Shown here one piece after another: positions 49,076-61,632 of a stretch of 64,000 nucleotides of DNA; positions within the stretch are counted from its first letter, which is position 1, and every line of letters begins with the position of its first letter. Source of the DNA: Rhopalosiphum padi (taxonomy: Eukaryota > Arthropoda > Insecta > Hemiptera > Aphididae). Below the pieces are notes generated by a model. The model saw nothing but the letters and a program-made list of their open reading frames with translations, was not told where the DNA came from and did no database searches. The stretch lies in assembly GCF_020882245.1 (NCBI RefSeq), contig NC_083598.1:29239858-29303857 (forward strand), given 5' to 3'. A program made the translations under genes and the position numbers.

Positions 49076-52000
49076 TTAATAAACACAAGCGAAGAAATAT
49101 GAGTTGAAGCATTTCATTTTGTAGTAATTTAATTGTTTATAAAACTAAAAGCTGGTTCACGCTGAATGAAATGAATATACATCTTACACCTATATACAGT
49201 ATATGGCATATTCCTTATAAAAAGGAATGAATTCCTTTTTTTATAAAAATAAATTAGTTCAACGGGTTTTCATTAAAACGGAATTTGTTTCCTTTGAAAC
49301 TCGTTCCTTCCAAACATTGAATTAATATAATATTATATTATATTAACCAAAATAATGTGGAAGTTTTAAAACGAAAATAGTTAAATTTAAAATCAAGAAG
49401 GATTGCTAGTAAATATTGTAAATTTATAAATCTTAGGTACTATTTTATGATAAATGTATTACCATGGTTAGTCAGTGAGCATAAATAATACTAATAATTA
49501 TAATTATAAATTAAAATTGGTCTTATTATCATAATAAAGTATAACTTATCAAATTCAATTTGAATATACCTATCTTATGAAAAAAATATTAATAAAATAA
49601 ATTTATGTTAAATAAGTATTTTATCAAAAAGAATGTACGAATTAAATAAACCCTTGCCTATCTATCAATTTAACAGTATACACATATAGAGATCATTGTT
49701 ATAAAGTGAACATATAAGGCTTAATACGAAATTCAAGTAAGTTGTAACTAGCTACATAAGATAAGATATTATTTAGTAACGATAAATAAAGTTTGTTTTA
49801 TAAAAAAAATTTTAAATCGAGGAAAATTATATTTTATAGCGGGTTCGGGTTATATACATTATAATATGGTTCAAAGGCCTACTTTTGACAGCCAATCGAT
49901 CTGTGAAAAAATATATAATATCTTGATGATTAATGGATATTTTAATGAAATGTAATATGTAATAAGATAACTTATATTTTAACAATACAAAATAATGTTA
50001 AGTTGAATCGATCATGTATTTTAATTTGGATTATTGATTGTGAGTATTAATATCTACATAATTATATCTATTATATAATATATAAATCAATATATTAGCT
50101 ATTAAACGTTAACTAAATTTACAATTCATTTCTACTTCCTTAATGGCGCACATCAACAAGATTTAGGAAAATATACTTAAGTAATACATATTTTAACCAT
50201 TTTATGTATAGATGGTGTTGTTATTAAATTATTGTATGTACCTACTACATGTGCCTTCTGTGTCTATATAATCCAATGTAAAAAAAAATATATTATGATA
50301 ATTATTTAAAGTTATTAAATGTTATTTAAATAAATGAAAATATTATATGTTGTATAAAACTATAAAATATAACATTGTTTTTAGCTAATACTATAATATT
50401 ACGATTTTTATTTTAAATCGACCAATAAAAGAGTAAAAATATTATTAGTATAGTAGAATAATATTTTTTTGTTGAATTATGAACAAATAAGCATAGGATA
50501 CGGTTTTCATCATACATCTTAAAAATTGAGATTTGGGATGTGAGGTATTGTACCTATTTGGCACTCCCTGATGGTCACGGTACTCCTTTATATCAGAGTG
50601 CTGCAGATGTCTATTTATGCCACATGTAACTACAGGGTAAGCTGAGTAAGTAATTCAAGGTTAAAATAAAAACATACATTAAAAAAAAAACCATACGTGT
50701 TTGGTCGTGATATGAGTTGTACGTATACTCATTATTTTAATAAATACTATAAATTATAAAATAAAAATTAGATTATTTTTGTAATAACTGATTTACAAGT
50801 TGATAACCTACTTGGACTTATTTTAATAATAATTATCGTGTTTGTTATGTTGTGTCATGACTCATGAAGGAATACAAATATTATTATATTACATTAAATT
50901 TGTTTTGAGTTTTCTTAAATGTACGAATATATTGTTATGCATTTTCTGCAAAAAGCGTGAAATACTTTAAACTCAGTGATAAAGCCTACCCTTCGACGAC
51001 TCAAGCGTGGACGGATGTCCTCATGATGCCCTGTCTCAACACCAGTAATTCTACTCTTATATAATTTAATTTATTTTTATAGTTATGTTTCTATCCAATT
51101 TTTTTTCAAATATTATATACTCATGTTTTAAATGATTTGTAAATAATTTGTGAATAATTATGCATTATCAATTGTTAAACTGCTAAAATGTTAATTAAGA
51201 TTATCAATAAGTTAGATGACTCTGTCAGGAACACTTTATAATAAAAAATAATAAAAAAAATAAATAATGCATTTTCAGATAACGTACAATAACATCAATA
51301 TATAACAACTAATTTTCTTGTGTAGTTATGTAATAATATAATACTAATTTATGTATAAATTGCATTTGTATTGTATCCAGAATATAACTATACAATACAA
51401 TGAATAATAGATGCAATAGTTTTTTATTTGGGGTATTGTGATTTTAAAATAGTAAAATAATCAGTGGGAGAAAGTTAAGACTTAACAATGCATCAAGTGT
51501 GTAATACTAATGTTAGATAGGATAGTATTTATCGAAAGGGAAATTGTGACAATAGTCGTTTTCCGAGGATAGCGCATTATACATGTGTAGGAGCTAGAGT
51601 GAAGTATGGCTTCAGTAAGACAGTTAAAAGGTTTAAAAAGTAGAATTTCAGTAGTGTTAGGCGTAGTTACGATTACTGGGTTAGTTTTATGGAATACGGA
51701 TTTACCAAGTGAGTACTTACAACCACTGTGCTAAGAATTTAATGAAAACAATTAATGAATTATGTAAAACACAAATAATATGAGTATATAACGTTGGGCA
51801 TAAGTATTAGGTAGTTTTAAGGATTTAGTATAGTTATTAAGTTATTACGACAGTTAAAGAATAATCATGATAATATTTATAATACTTTTCTAGAAGCTTC
51901 AAAACAAAATTGTGATAGAGAATGTCATGAACTGGATTGGCCGTTAATTTGCAGATATAAAATTGTGCTGGAGACTCAAAATATTCAAAAGTAAAAAAAT

Positions 52001-55000
52001 GTTTAATATAATATTTTTTATATAATTTATCACTACTATTTATTTAAAAAAAATGTAAATACTTTGTGTCAATGTGTTATTAGTCATTAAAGTGAATTGT
52101 TCTATTATCAAACTGGAAAGTTAGAACATTATCATTGTTTGTACATTGGTTTTTACAATAGTATAATTTTTAAGAATGGGTTCTGTTAAATGTAAATTTG
52201 TTAAGTTGAAAGGGGCAAATTTAAACGGGCAATTGTAAACTTTTCCGATGGTAGACTCTTCTGGGTCTACTTCAGTACTAGTAATTTAATTTTAAAATGT
52301 CGTCGTGTTTACTCTAACTCTAACATTTTTACTTGAGTACAAGATTTTGGAACTGAAGAGCTCTAAGTGCTCAAACAATTAAAAATAATCATAACTAAAT
52401 ACAACTGATCTTAATTATTATACATATTAGATGAAATGTGTATAATATATGTATAAATCAATATTGTCACTTTTGTTTAAAAGTATTGTTAAAGTTCACG
52501 ATATGATAAATTTAATGGATATTAAAACAAATCACTTTGAACGATTTGTTTTATCAAATGATCAAAATACCCATATCGTAATATTTTCTTGTATAGAAAA
52601 TTTAAAATTTTTCTGTTCTAACGAAAAAATATTATTATAGACGGTATATTTAATATTATTGTACAAAATATTTTCTGCAATTATTTACTTTTCATGGTTT
52701 TAAGAATACAAATTATATACTATTTGTATTTGCTTTGCTTCCTGATAAAATATCCATATTTTTTTAATTATTAAATTATTTTGTAGGATTTAACACTACC
52801 TTTTGTAGGAATTAACACTATCTTTTGTAGGTAGGAGATTACCTAAATTTGTAGGAGTTAACCATTCCCCGTTGAAAGTATGCAACTTATACGACACTGC
52901 GGGTGTTGTGTCACTTTTGAACATCATACTCAAAATCAGCGTGAAGTCAAAACATTTTTATTTAATTCGTAGTTATATTAATTATAAGATTTAATATAGT
53001 ACTTACTACTTTCTATACGTGTGAAAAGTGTATAATGAATATATGATTATACATGTTTTAAAATTAGTGTTACTTATTATTAATAAAGTAAGTTATGATA
53101 AATTAACTTATAAAATAATTATATTTTAGCAATTGTCAAAAGTGTTCCTCCAACAATCAAACGGAATGCCAAAATAACATTTATTGCAATAGATTTTCAG
53201 AGAAAATTATTACTGCTAATAGACAAGTTCCTGGTCCATCTATAAGAGTATGTTTGATGATTTTATTACCCAATCTATAATTATTAATTGAATAATTAAA
53301 TAATTTTAAAATAGGTACATAATATTTATAAGTTATACCTATCTGCCGGTAGTATATAAAATACAATAACATATTATATTCGATATTAATAATGCACGTA
53401 TAGAAATATATGATATGATATAGTATGACGTACTTAAATTATAATAATAACTTTAGTTTTTAGCGTGCAAAGAGTTAAAATAATATTTATTAAAGAAAAA
53501 TATATACATTTATTTATATAAATTTGTAAAATACATAATTTTTTTCTTTTTTTATTCATAAGTTTAATGAAATATCATACCTATTATAATAATTTGCCTT
53601 TGTAGACTGCTATTTAGAGAATATATAATTAGTACTCATTTTATGTTTTATAATATTAGAATTTGTATGTCATAAGATATTTATACTTTTCAGTACATCA
53701 GAATATAAAAATCCTAGTCATATAGTCTAAATAGTTTTTGATAAAAAATATGCATCATTATTTTATTTATCAACTGTAGATTTGTAGTATTGAATAATAA
53801 AAATATATTATTTAATTACAGGTTTGTGAAAATGATATAATGGTGATAGATGTTGTTAATCGAATACCTGGTCATAGTGTTTCGGTACACTGGAGAGGTC
53901 AGTGGCAAAAAGAGACTCCAGTAATGGATGGTGCACCTATGGTAACACAATGTCCAATATTACCACATACAACATTTCAATATAAATTTAGAGCGGCTCA
54001 AGCAGGAACTCACTGGTGGCAAATATTGTCGGGTAAAATAATAAAATTCACGAGAATTAAAGTAAATTTCTTAATTTAATTTGTTCTTACTACAAATCAT
54101 AAAATTTTTAGAGTTAAAACTATGTATCTATAAGCGAAATTTAAGGGTGCTTGGGGGGCTAAGCTCCCTTAAAATCAATCATAGCCCTCCAAAATGGTTT
54201 GTATATCCTCTTCCACCTTTATATATATATATATATATATATATACAATATATCTCAGGAAGCATACACACAGTACATAAATGCAAATTATAATAGCCTC
54301 CAAATTTGAAACTCGAATTGCGCCTACGCATGTATCTATATCGATTTAACTAAACAAAATAAAAAAAAACATTAATTTTTGTTTCAATTATACAAAATTT
54401 TCTTTTAATAATAGATGTTTATACATTTATACTTTTACAATTCTTTACGCACAATTACTATATATTATATAATATGGTTCTGTATATGTTTGTAAAATAA
54501 TTCGCTGTATGCATCATTCTATATCTATATTTATTTATTTATATTGTGGCTATAGTTTTTGTATCTAATCTTTATAATTTATAATTATTATAATATTATC
54601 CATATGATCTTATATTTATAAATAGGCGACGAGTTGTCCGATAGAGTATTTGGAGCATTTATAGTGAAGCAGTCCAAAAGAAAAGAACCACATGTCTCCA
54701 TTTATGACTTTGATGAAATCCCACACGTTTTACTTGTAGAATATACGACAATGACTCAAAATGGTTTCAATGAAATGCGTATAAATGGAATCGCATCGAA
54801 CACGGTAAATGAAACTACTCAAGATATCTAATCTTGAAAAAAAAGATAAGAATCTATATAGAAATTGAAATTGATACACGAATTTGTCGTTTAATTAGAA
54901 ATTCGTATGATTAGTGGCGATGTTATAGTTAATTTTTATTACCTACACGTAAAAAAACTACCATATACCTATATGTATACCGGTTATCGCCTAATATTCG

Positions 55001-58000
55001 AAGGCTAAGAAAACCTATACCAAACATTATAATAATTAATAATATTAATATTAAACAGTTCTAGTGAACGGCAAATTTATATTCCAAGAACATATTACTT
55101 GTATATGCATACATGCATTCACCAATACTTATATTTTTTAAATAAAGCATGTGCGTAAAATGTGCACGACTCGGTGGCCACTGATCGAAATAAAACACAA
55201 TTTATCGAAAAACCTTGAATAATTTAATACATCTTATATTACCTAAATTGAAAAATTGCAAAATTAAAAATATATTGGTTTTTTTTATTGATTTTAGTCA
55301 ATCACAGTACAAAATAATAGCAAGTATAGATTCAGAATAATAAATACAGGAGGAGTTTCGCAATGTCCAATAGAAATAAAAGTGCATAAACATCATATAA
55401 CAGTTATATCAGTAGACGGCCATGCGATTGAACCTAAACCAGTTGATGTTATTCAAGTTGAACCAGGTTAAGTGTTAAACAAACATATTTATACAGTTGT
55501 AAAATATATTTAGTTTAAAACACTCCTATTTCTGTGTATTTAAAGGTGAAACATTAGACTTCATTTTAACAACAAACAAAAATCAAGGAATTTTTGACAT
55601 GATGGTTAGTTCAGAGGGTCACTGTAAGAGCACTAATCACACACACACATTGTATATACAATACAACTCGACATCAAATAATATTATTTCAGATACAAAC
55701 AATGTTGTACAACATGTGAGTATATGTTGAGTTCATGTGAAAAAAATATGGTAAATAAAATATTAAATATTTTATTTGTCATATTTTTGTTTTCATTTTT
55801 AAATTTTAAATATTAAAATGATTTTTAATAATAATTAACATTTTATAAATAATGTATGACTTATAATATATCTATGTTTTCAATTTTAAATTAAAAATTT
55901 ATTAGAAATTCATATAATAATTTTAATATTAAGGGAGTTGCTACACCGACAATGCATTTTTCTGTCGACTTCCCATATAATATATAGGAACAAAGAAACA
56001 AAGTACAAAGATATTCTGTATTTCCACGATTACGGCTCTCTAGTTCAGTTCAGGGTAGGGGTATTCAACCCACGGCCTGCGATCACATTTGAAATATAGC
56101 ATGTATCTTTTCTATTTCACGAATGAAAATTGTCAAATTGAAAACTATAGCTCGGTTAAATAATTTAAATGACATTCACTTATAAAACTCGTTGAGGATT
56201 ACATGGTTTCGGATCCAACAAAACATAGAAAAATTAGTTAATAAAAAACAATGTTAGCTATCACACTAAAAATAAAATAAATAACTTGTAATTCAAAATT
56301 GAAAAATGTTAATCTATTATGTTTTAATAATAATAATAGTTTGAAATTTAAAATGTAATTAAAAAAAATATAATAATAAAAATAAATTGTTGTTCAAAAT
56401 ACACGTTTTTACTACAAATACGGTCCGCGAGATCAGTAGAAAATAATATATGGCTCGTTGCATAAAAAGATTGAAGACCACCTGGTTTATTATTATTTTT
56501 TTTATAAAGAAGAATATGTTCTGTGCATTGACCGAATATATTTTTTTATAAATATAAGCATGTTTTAATTCAAAATAACTTTGATTATTTTTAACCATTA
56601 ATAACTTATAAAAATCTATCCGGTAAATGCACAGAAAATATTCTTCTGTATATAGTATAATATATAATAGGTGCCTTTACCTTAAATTGAATCAGAGAGT
56701 CATTCGTAGAAAACGAACTATCTTTGTTCCTATATTATATGGGAAATAGTCAGAGAAAACAAATGTTGGTCTAACGGTCTCTTGTATAATATTTTTTTTT
56801 GATTTAAGTGTTCTGAAAGTATTTTTATATGCCCGACGCATAATAAAGTTATTAGTTATCATAATATGATTCTAAAAATAATATTTAATTTTTCCTTTAG
56901 AATTCGATAGATTATGAAATTTTTTTATTAATTACCTATCTAAAGTCTTGATAATTATAGGTTAATGAACAGCCGCTGTGATTCAAACTGCAATTTTATT
57001 GTATTCCCGATAAACAAATAAGCTATCGTTAAAAAAGGCTCCATACACAGGAATTTCTCTTTATTCTATTATAATAATGTTGGAGCTCATCCAAATCACA
57101 TTTACAGACTATTAATCCATTCAATTTTACTAGCGAGTATGAATAATATTATCCCCGGCTGATTATGCACTTTCATATTGATAGCAATTATTAATTTCTA
57201 TAGATGGAAAAACAATGGAATTGCACTGTACAATTTACAATTTTATAAACATTAAATAATTAAAGAACATTAACTAAATCAAAAACTATAGTAGTATAGT
57301 GTGATTTATTTCAAAGTACTTGTATTTGATTAATCGATTCCTTGTATTATGTTTTTTGTAACTATCATTATAAATTATAATAGGATGTATGTTGTTGGAT
57401 GCACGCATAGTAAAAAAAAACAAAATAAAAACTCAACTTTCCCATTAAATATACTGGGTAATTTAAATTGTTTTTAAAAACACAAACGCTGTTTTGTTTA
57501 ATTTGTTTTGTATGTCTGTTTTGGTTATGGAGTAAACTAACATATAGACTATAATCTATTCAGTATTCACGAGCGTTTATTATTTTGATCAAAAATATGT
57601 ATGATATTTCATCACTAATCTTATTATCCTAAAACATAATCATTTACAACATTTTAATATTTTTGAATTCTAATTAATAATAAGACTGAACGCGGGGATC
57701 GGCGCTTGTCCATTACAAGTCTAACAAGCTTACCTTACGAGTTGTCTGCAGTTAAATTGAAAAATACAATATATTTGGGATTTTCTTCGATTCAATATCA
57801 ACTTGGTGGTAAGTATACAAATGAAAATACAATATTAAACGATCGATATAACTATAAATAAATAACTTACGAACGTTTGCAGAAGGAAGCTGGTCATTGC
57901 CGAATTTCAACAATATGTCAATGGTGCTACCTTCCGCTCCGCTGCTATTGCAACAGCCTGAAGATGTGATAGTGTGCAATGCAGAAAATGTACCACTCAA

Positions 58001-61000
58001 ATGCCGGTCTAGTATCACATCTTGCGAGTGTACGCATGTCATTGACTTACCGTTGGGTACTGCTACGGAATTAGTTATTTTCGATACAGGTACATAATAG
58101 TGTAATACACATATATACACACATCTTATTATGATTAAATCAGTCCTGAAATATAATCATATGAATATTATTGTTATTGTAAATCTCAATTCACATAAAT
58201 AATAAAAAACCATGTATACGATGTGACCACGCCGAGAACTGAAATATATATATGTTGTATATTCAATATATTTTTATAAATGCGTAACTGAGCTAGTTAT
58301 CAAGAAAGTTTTGTGATTTTCACAAATCGATTTTTACAAGAATTTTGTCAACTAGATACAGTGTTTGTTATGTTGATTTGTTACTTGTAAATGTAACAAT
58401 AAAAAAACCTATACAATATACATATAAAACATAATATGAAATTTGATTTCTTTAATATACAAGTATAACATATATTTTCAGTCAACGCGTATCTTGTGTT
58501 AATGGTTGATATTATACGAATATATATATATACTACACATTTGTGTATAAATTACGTTTGCGTTATACCTAGAATAACCATGAAATATATGAAACAGTTG
58601 CTTCTTTGATATTATGATTTGAAAATTAGGAAATTTTTATTTTTAATACTACAAAAATGAAATAAATAAAATATAAATTTGTTATTACAATGGTATTTTT
58701 ATCGAATCATAATATTATATTGTACACATTTGTTTTACGTATAAGAATTATATTTTATACTTTAAAACATGAAATATATATATATAAGTATTAGTATATT
58801 ATATTATCATGTGATTATCTTAGAGTTAAACTGCTAAACTATAATAATCATTTGTTAAAATAATAATATTTTTTCTTAGAGCACACGCTGTTCAAAACGG
58901 ATAGATCCCATTCGTTTTATTTGCATGGACACAGTTTCTACGTGGTCGGCCAGAGGAGCAAAGCGTTCGTAAAGTCAGCGGATCATGCAAAGAAGTTAGA
59001 CAGTGATGGGCATTTAGTACACAGGAAACTCGATAGGTCGGTGCTGAAAAACAGCGTTGTCGTGCCAGCAGCAGGTGTATCTGTTGTACGATTTATCGCT
59101 GACAATCCCGGTAATGATCTACCGTTAACCTAACTTTAACCTTAATAGTAAGATTCCAATCTCATGTACAAGGAAACCACGTCCTAAGTAAAAACATTAA
59201 TATTTATTAATACAAAAAAGGTCTTTATAAACAGATCTTTTGTAAATTAATATACACAAAAGGGCGAAAACCCCGTATTAATATAAACGCTTTTGTATTA
59301 AAATGTCATTCCATTGCTCAAGACGACAATTTTAATAGTACACTCTTCATATTTATTAAAAAATTCATTAAAAACATATTATTTTTTCCACAAATTAAAA
59401 AAACACAATGAGTTGTTTTCATTTTTAAATTATTATGTTTTAAGCTATAAATATTTCTTGGTCGTGAACATTGAGGAGAAAAAATATTTTTAATATTTTA
59501 TGAATACAAATAGCAATAAATTAAAAGATGATTTATAAATGAGTTTTAAAAAATATTAAAATATTTTAAGTGTTAGATCTAATATTTTTGCAAATTTAAT
59601 ATTTACAGAATTACAAACCTACTAAAAATAGGTCGTAATATATAATTATATTTGATTTTTTAATTTTGAATGCATTTTTTTTTAATTGTATCATTTATTA
59701 TAAAAACTTATCTCTATTAAAAAAAGATTATTAATTAAGTTTCTTATAATACTGTTTTAATTTATGGATCTGAAATTGAATCCAAATGGTACATTTAAAA
59801 TGAAAATTTATCAATTTTTTCAACAGTTTTTCCAACTCTTAAATTACCGTTACCAATTTTAAGAAAAATTTAAGTATTCATAGAACTGATAGAAAAATGG
59901 AAAAACAATGCTAGAAAAAAAAGTTTCAACTTATTTGGATTATTTTTATGGAATGGCATTTTTTTATCACTTTCAAATTAAATATTACAAGACACCACTA
60001 TCCTATATGCGCAAATCTTGAGAATTCTATATCCAGTCTTGGTTTTTTATTATAAAATCTTTTTAAACAAATATACATTTTTGTATAAACTTTGAGAGAA
60101 TTTAAAGGCACTTTAAAAAAATGTGAAACTTTAGTCGTTCAACTTTTAAACATTAAACACATTTAGATTAAAGAGATACATTTACATTTTTTTTAGATTG
60201 GTTTTATCATTTTTTTAAAGTTTGATTTTTATCATCTCTTTTATAAACTTAAAATATTTAACACGTATAAAAGAAAAAATGTCATCATATCTTAAAAAAA
60301 AGTTTTAACTATTATGGTTTATTGTTAGATAAAACAATTGTAAAATAATTAATGGTAATAATTTATTTAATAATTATACTTTTCCATATTTACTAATAAA
60401 AGGAAAAGTCTAAATTATAATTAATCTTTTTTGATAAGCTCTTTTTAATATTTAATTTAAAGTTTAAACTAACGCTAATTTGATTAAAATATTAATGTTG
60501 ATGGTATAGATATGGTTCTGATAATAAATTATCCATGTTGATAATAATTTATCTCGTAAAATAAGCATTTTAGGAACTAGTTTTTAAAAGTCTGTTTTAC
60601 ATCTACGTCCTTTATCTCTAAGATTATTTAAAATAATAGTGTATTTATGAATTTACAAATAGGATATTGAAGTTCAAACATTTTGACGAAATTCGTTAAA
60701 ATTACTGAAATTTTCAATCAATTTTGTTGGTATAAACTCATTATTTCTTTTTATATTTCGGATTTAAAAATTATAATACAAAATTCTTTATACTTCAAGT
60801 GAATCACTTTATAATACAATATGGTATAAATATTAAATATATATTTAATATTATTAAAAAAATGCAATATTTTCGGAAAGAATTAAATTAACTTACCATT
60901 ATATATTAATAATAAAATAAATTACTTTAATAGCAATATTAAAACGAATTTAACACTTCATATTCATACAGTATTCTATAGTTTCCCCCTCGAACCTTAG

Positions 61001-61632
61001 ATACAGCTAAGCGATATCCATCTGTCCACATTTCTTATATTATTAGTGATTACTGATACCATAAACGGGAATATAACTGTTTTACCAATAAAATAATTAC
61101 CTAAAATTAGAAAAATATAAAACATGTAATTTAAAGAAGATCTAAGTTTTCATCCACCTGATAATTTTAAACTAAATTTTTAGTCTAAAAATGTAATATG
61201 TACTACAATCAATGAGTCTTTAAAATGTTGTACGTATAATAAATAGGTAAAACGTAAAAATATAAAGCTATAACATAATTATAAACGAAACATTGTTCCG
61301 ATGATCAAGTTTAGTTTATTTAATATTGGTAAAAATTGTCGGATTAAAAGTACACAAAATATAAAAATACATGAAATTAAACTTCCAAATAATAAAAGTC
61401 AATATTTCCATAACATTAATTGTTTTAATTATTGTTTAAATAATATGCCACTAAAAATAACTAATTGTATGTTTCAGGATATTGGTTATTCAGGAGTGAA
61501 AAAACTTCCGAATGGTCCAGTGGCTTATCATTGATATTTAGAGTGACAAATCCTTCTGGAAATTTTCCTCAAGTACCTGAAGACTTTCCTAAATGTGGAA
61601 ATTTCATAGGACCAGAATTTTTTTTGGCTTGA
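46343..61632 (+). CDS. multicopper oxidase-related protein (MCORP-like), copper ligands lost
   Basis: Using the upstream first exon, eleven exons join in phase to 568 residues: 46343-46451, 51894-51990, 53130-53247, 53822-54032, 54626-54804, 55298-55466, 55546-55719, 57752-57808, 57883-58089, 58880-59110 and 61478-61632. The fold is that of insect laccases: three cupredoxin domains, with RQVPGPSI, VDVIQVEPGE, GSWSLPNFNNMSMVLPSAPL, HSFYVVGQ and VRFIADNPG in order. Copper motifs are broken. HWHG is HWRG (R133), the HSH pair is replaced (Q175-I-L177), HPxHLHGH is HSFYLHGH (Y454), and HCHxxxxH is RSEKTSEW (R523). Insects have an essential but apparently non-oxidase relative, MCORP, which fits best. 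The N-terminus (LRLSILVGLLSVVVTIIYY) predicts a signal anchor. Domain 1 is Cys-rich (NCDREC, NCQKCSS). Oxidase activity is not expected. An alternative first exon lies at 51606. Confidence 0.9.
46452..48977. other. intron after the upstream MCORP first exon
   Basis: AT-rich, no further gene. A single hAT-like left end (CAGTGACGTATTTATGCC near 47592) has no partner. An inverted repeat around gaattaatttaattca and tgaattaaatt lies at about 48836-48884. Confidence 0.35.
49076..51605. other. AT-rich stretch before the second first exon
   Basis: No supported gene. A short, less AT-rich island at 50950-51050 is open for about 30 codons, but no exon there can be joined in phase to the MCORP exons. 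The region just upstream of 51606 must include the promoter of the second first exon if it is used. Confidence 0.3.
51606..51708 (+). CDS. alternative first coding exon of the MCORP-like gene
   Basis: An ATG at 51606 opens 34 codons plus one base, ending at a strong donor (CCAA then GTGAGT). Phase 1 matches MCORP exon 2 at 51894, only 186 bases downstream. The encoded N-terminus has basic residues (VRQLKGLKSR) followed by one hydrophobic stretch (ISVVLGVVTITGLVLW) and NTDLP, the same plan as the upstream exon (LRLS..., IPDL). The complete product would be 566 residues. The two exons look like duplicates that diverged, each with its own promoter. Because this one lies next to exon 2, it may be the main first exon. 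Confidence 0.7.
51991..53129. other. intron 2 of the MCORP-like gene
   Basis: AT-rich with a chance 63-codon frame at 52449-52640. A small tandem repeat (attaacactaccttttgtagg units) lies near 52784-52865. Nothing else is seen. Confidence 0.4.
53248..53821. other. intron of the MCORP-like gene
   Basis: AT-rich intron between the exons ending 53247 and starting 53822. No feature is seen. Confidence 0.5.
54131..54330. mobile_element. hAT-type MITE in an MCORP intron
   Basis: An 8-bp duplication TGTATCTA lies at 54123-54130 and 54331-54338. The ends carry related G/C-containing termini (taagcgaaattta on the left, cgaattgcgcctacgca on the right), inverted but imperfect. The interior includes a TA-repeat tract (about 54221-54244). 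The frame at 54081-54293 is made of this element. Confidence 0.7.
54805..55297. other. intron of the MCORP-like gene
   Basis: AT-rich intron between exons ending 54804 and starting 55298. No feature is seen. Confidence 0.5.
55720..57751. other. intron of the MCORP-like gene with a MITE
   Basis: This 2-kb AT-rich intron carries the MITE at 56051-56484. Just outside it, one segment near 55930-55990 (ctgtcgacttcccatataatatatagg) and another near 56740-56770 (attatatgggaaatagtcagag) are roughly inverted. An older element may therefore enclose the MITE. Confidence 0.45.
56051..56484. mobile_element. hAT-like MITE (foldback type)
   Basis: The ends CAGGGTAGGGGTATTCAACC and AGATTGAAGACCACCTG are inverted with mismatches and fit the hAT type CAGGGGTCTTCAACC. 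Sub-terminal ccacggcctgcgatc and cggtccgcgagatc are also inverted. The flanks GTTCAGTT and GTTTATTA match only partly, so the target duplication is degraded. No coding sequence. Confidence 0.72.
58090..58879. other. intron of the MCORP-like gene
   Basis: AT-rich intron between exons ending 58089 and starting 58880. No feature is seen apart from short TA repeats. Confidence 0.5.
59111..61477. other. last intron of the MCORP-like gene
   Basis: A 2.37-kb AT-rich intron with no supported repeat or gene. The 77-codon frame at 61301-61534 is intron sequence running into the last exon in the wrong frame. Confidence 0.5.

Noticed and set aside
50956..51044. A possible extra MCORP exon (open about 30 codons, less AT-rich, followed by GTAATT).
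   Set aside because: It cannot be joined in phase to the preceding phase-1 first exon without an immediate stop, and it matches no MCO segment.
54221..54244. A TA-dinucleotide tract as a separate microsatellite of interest.
   Set aside because: It is ordinary for this AT-rich genome and lies inside a MITE.
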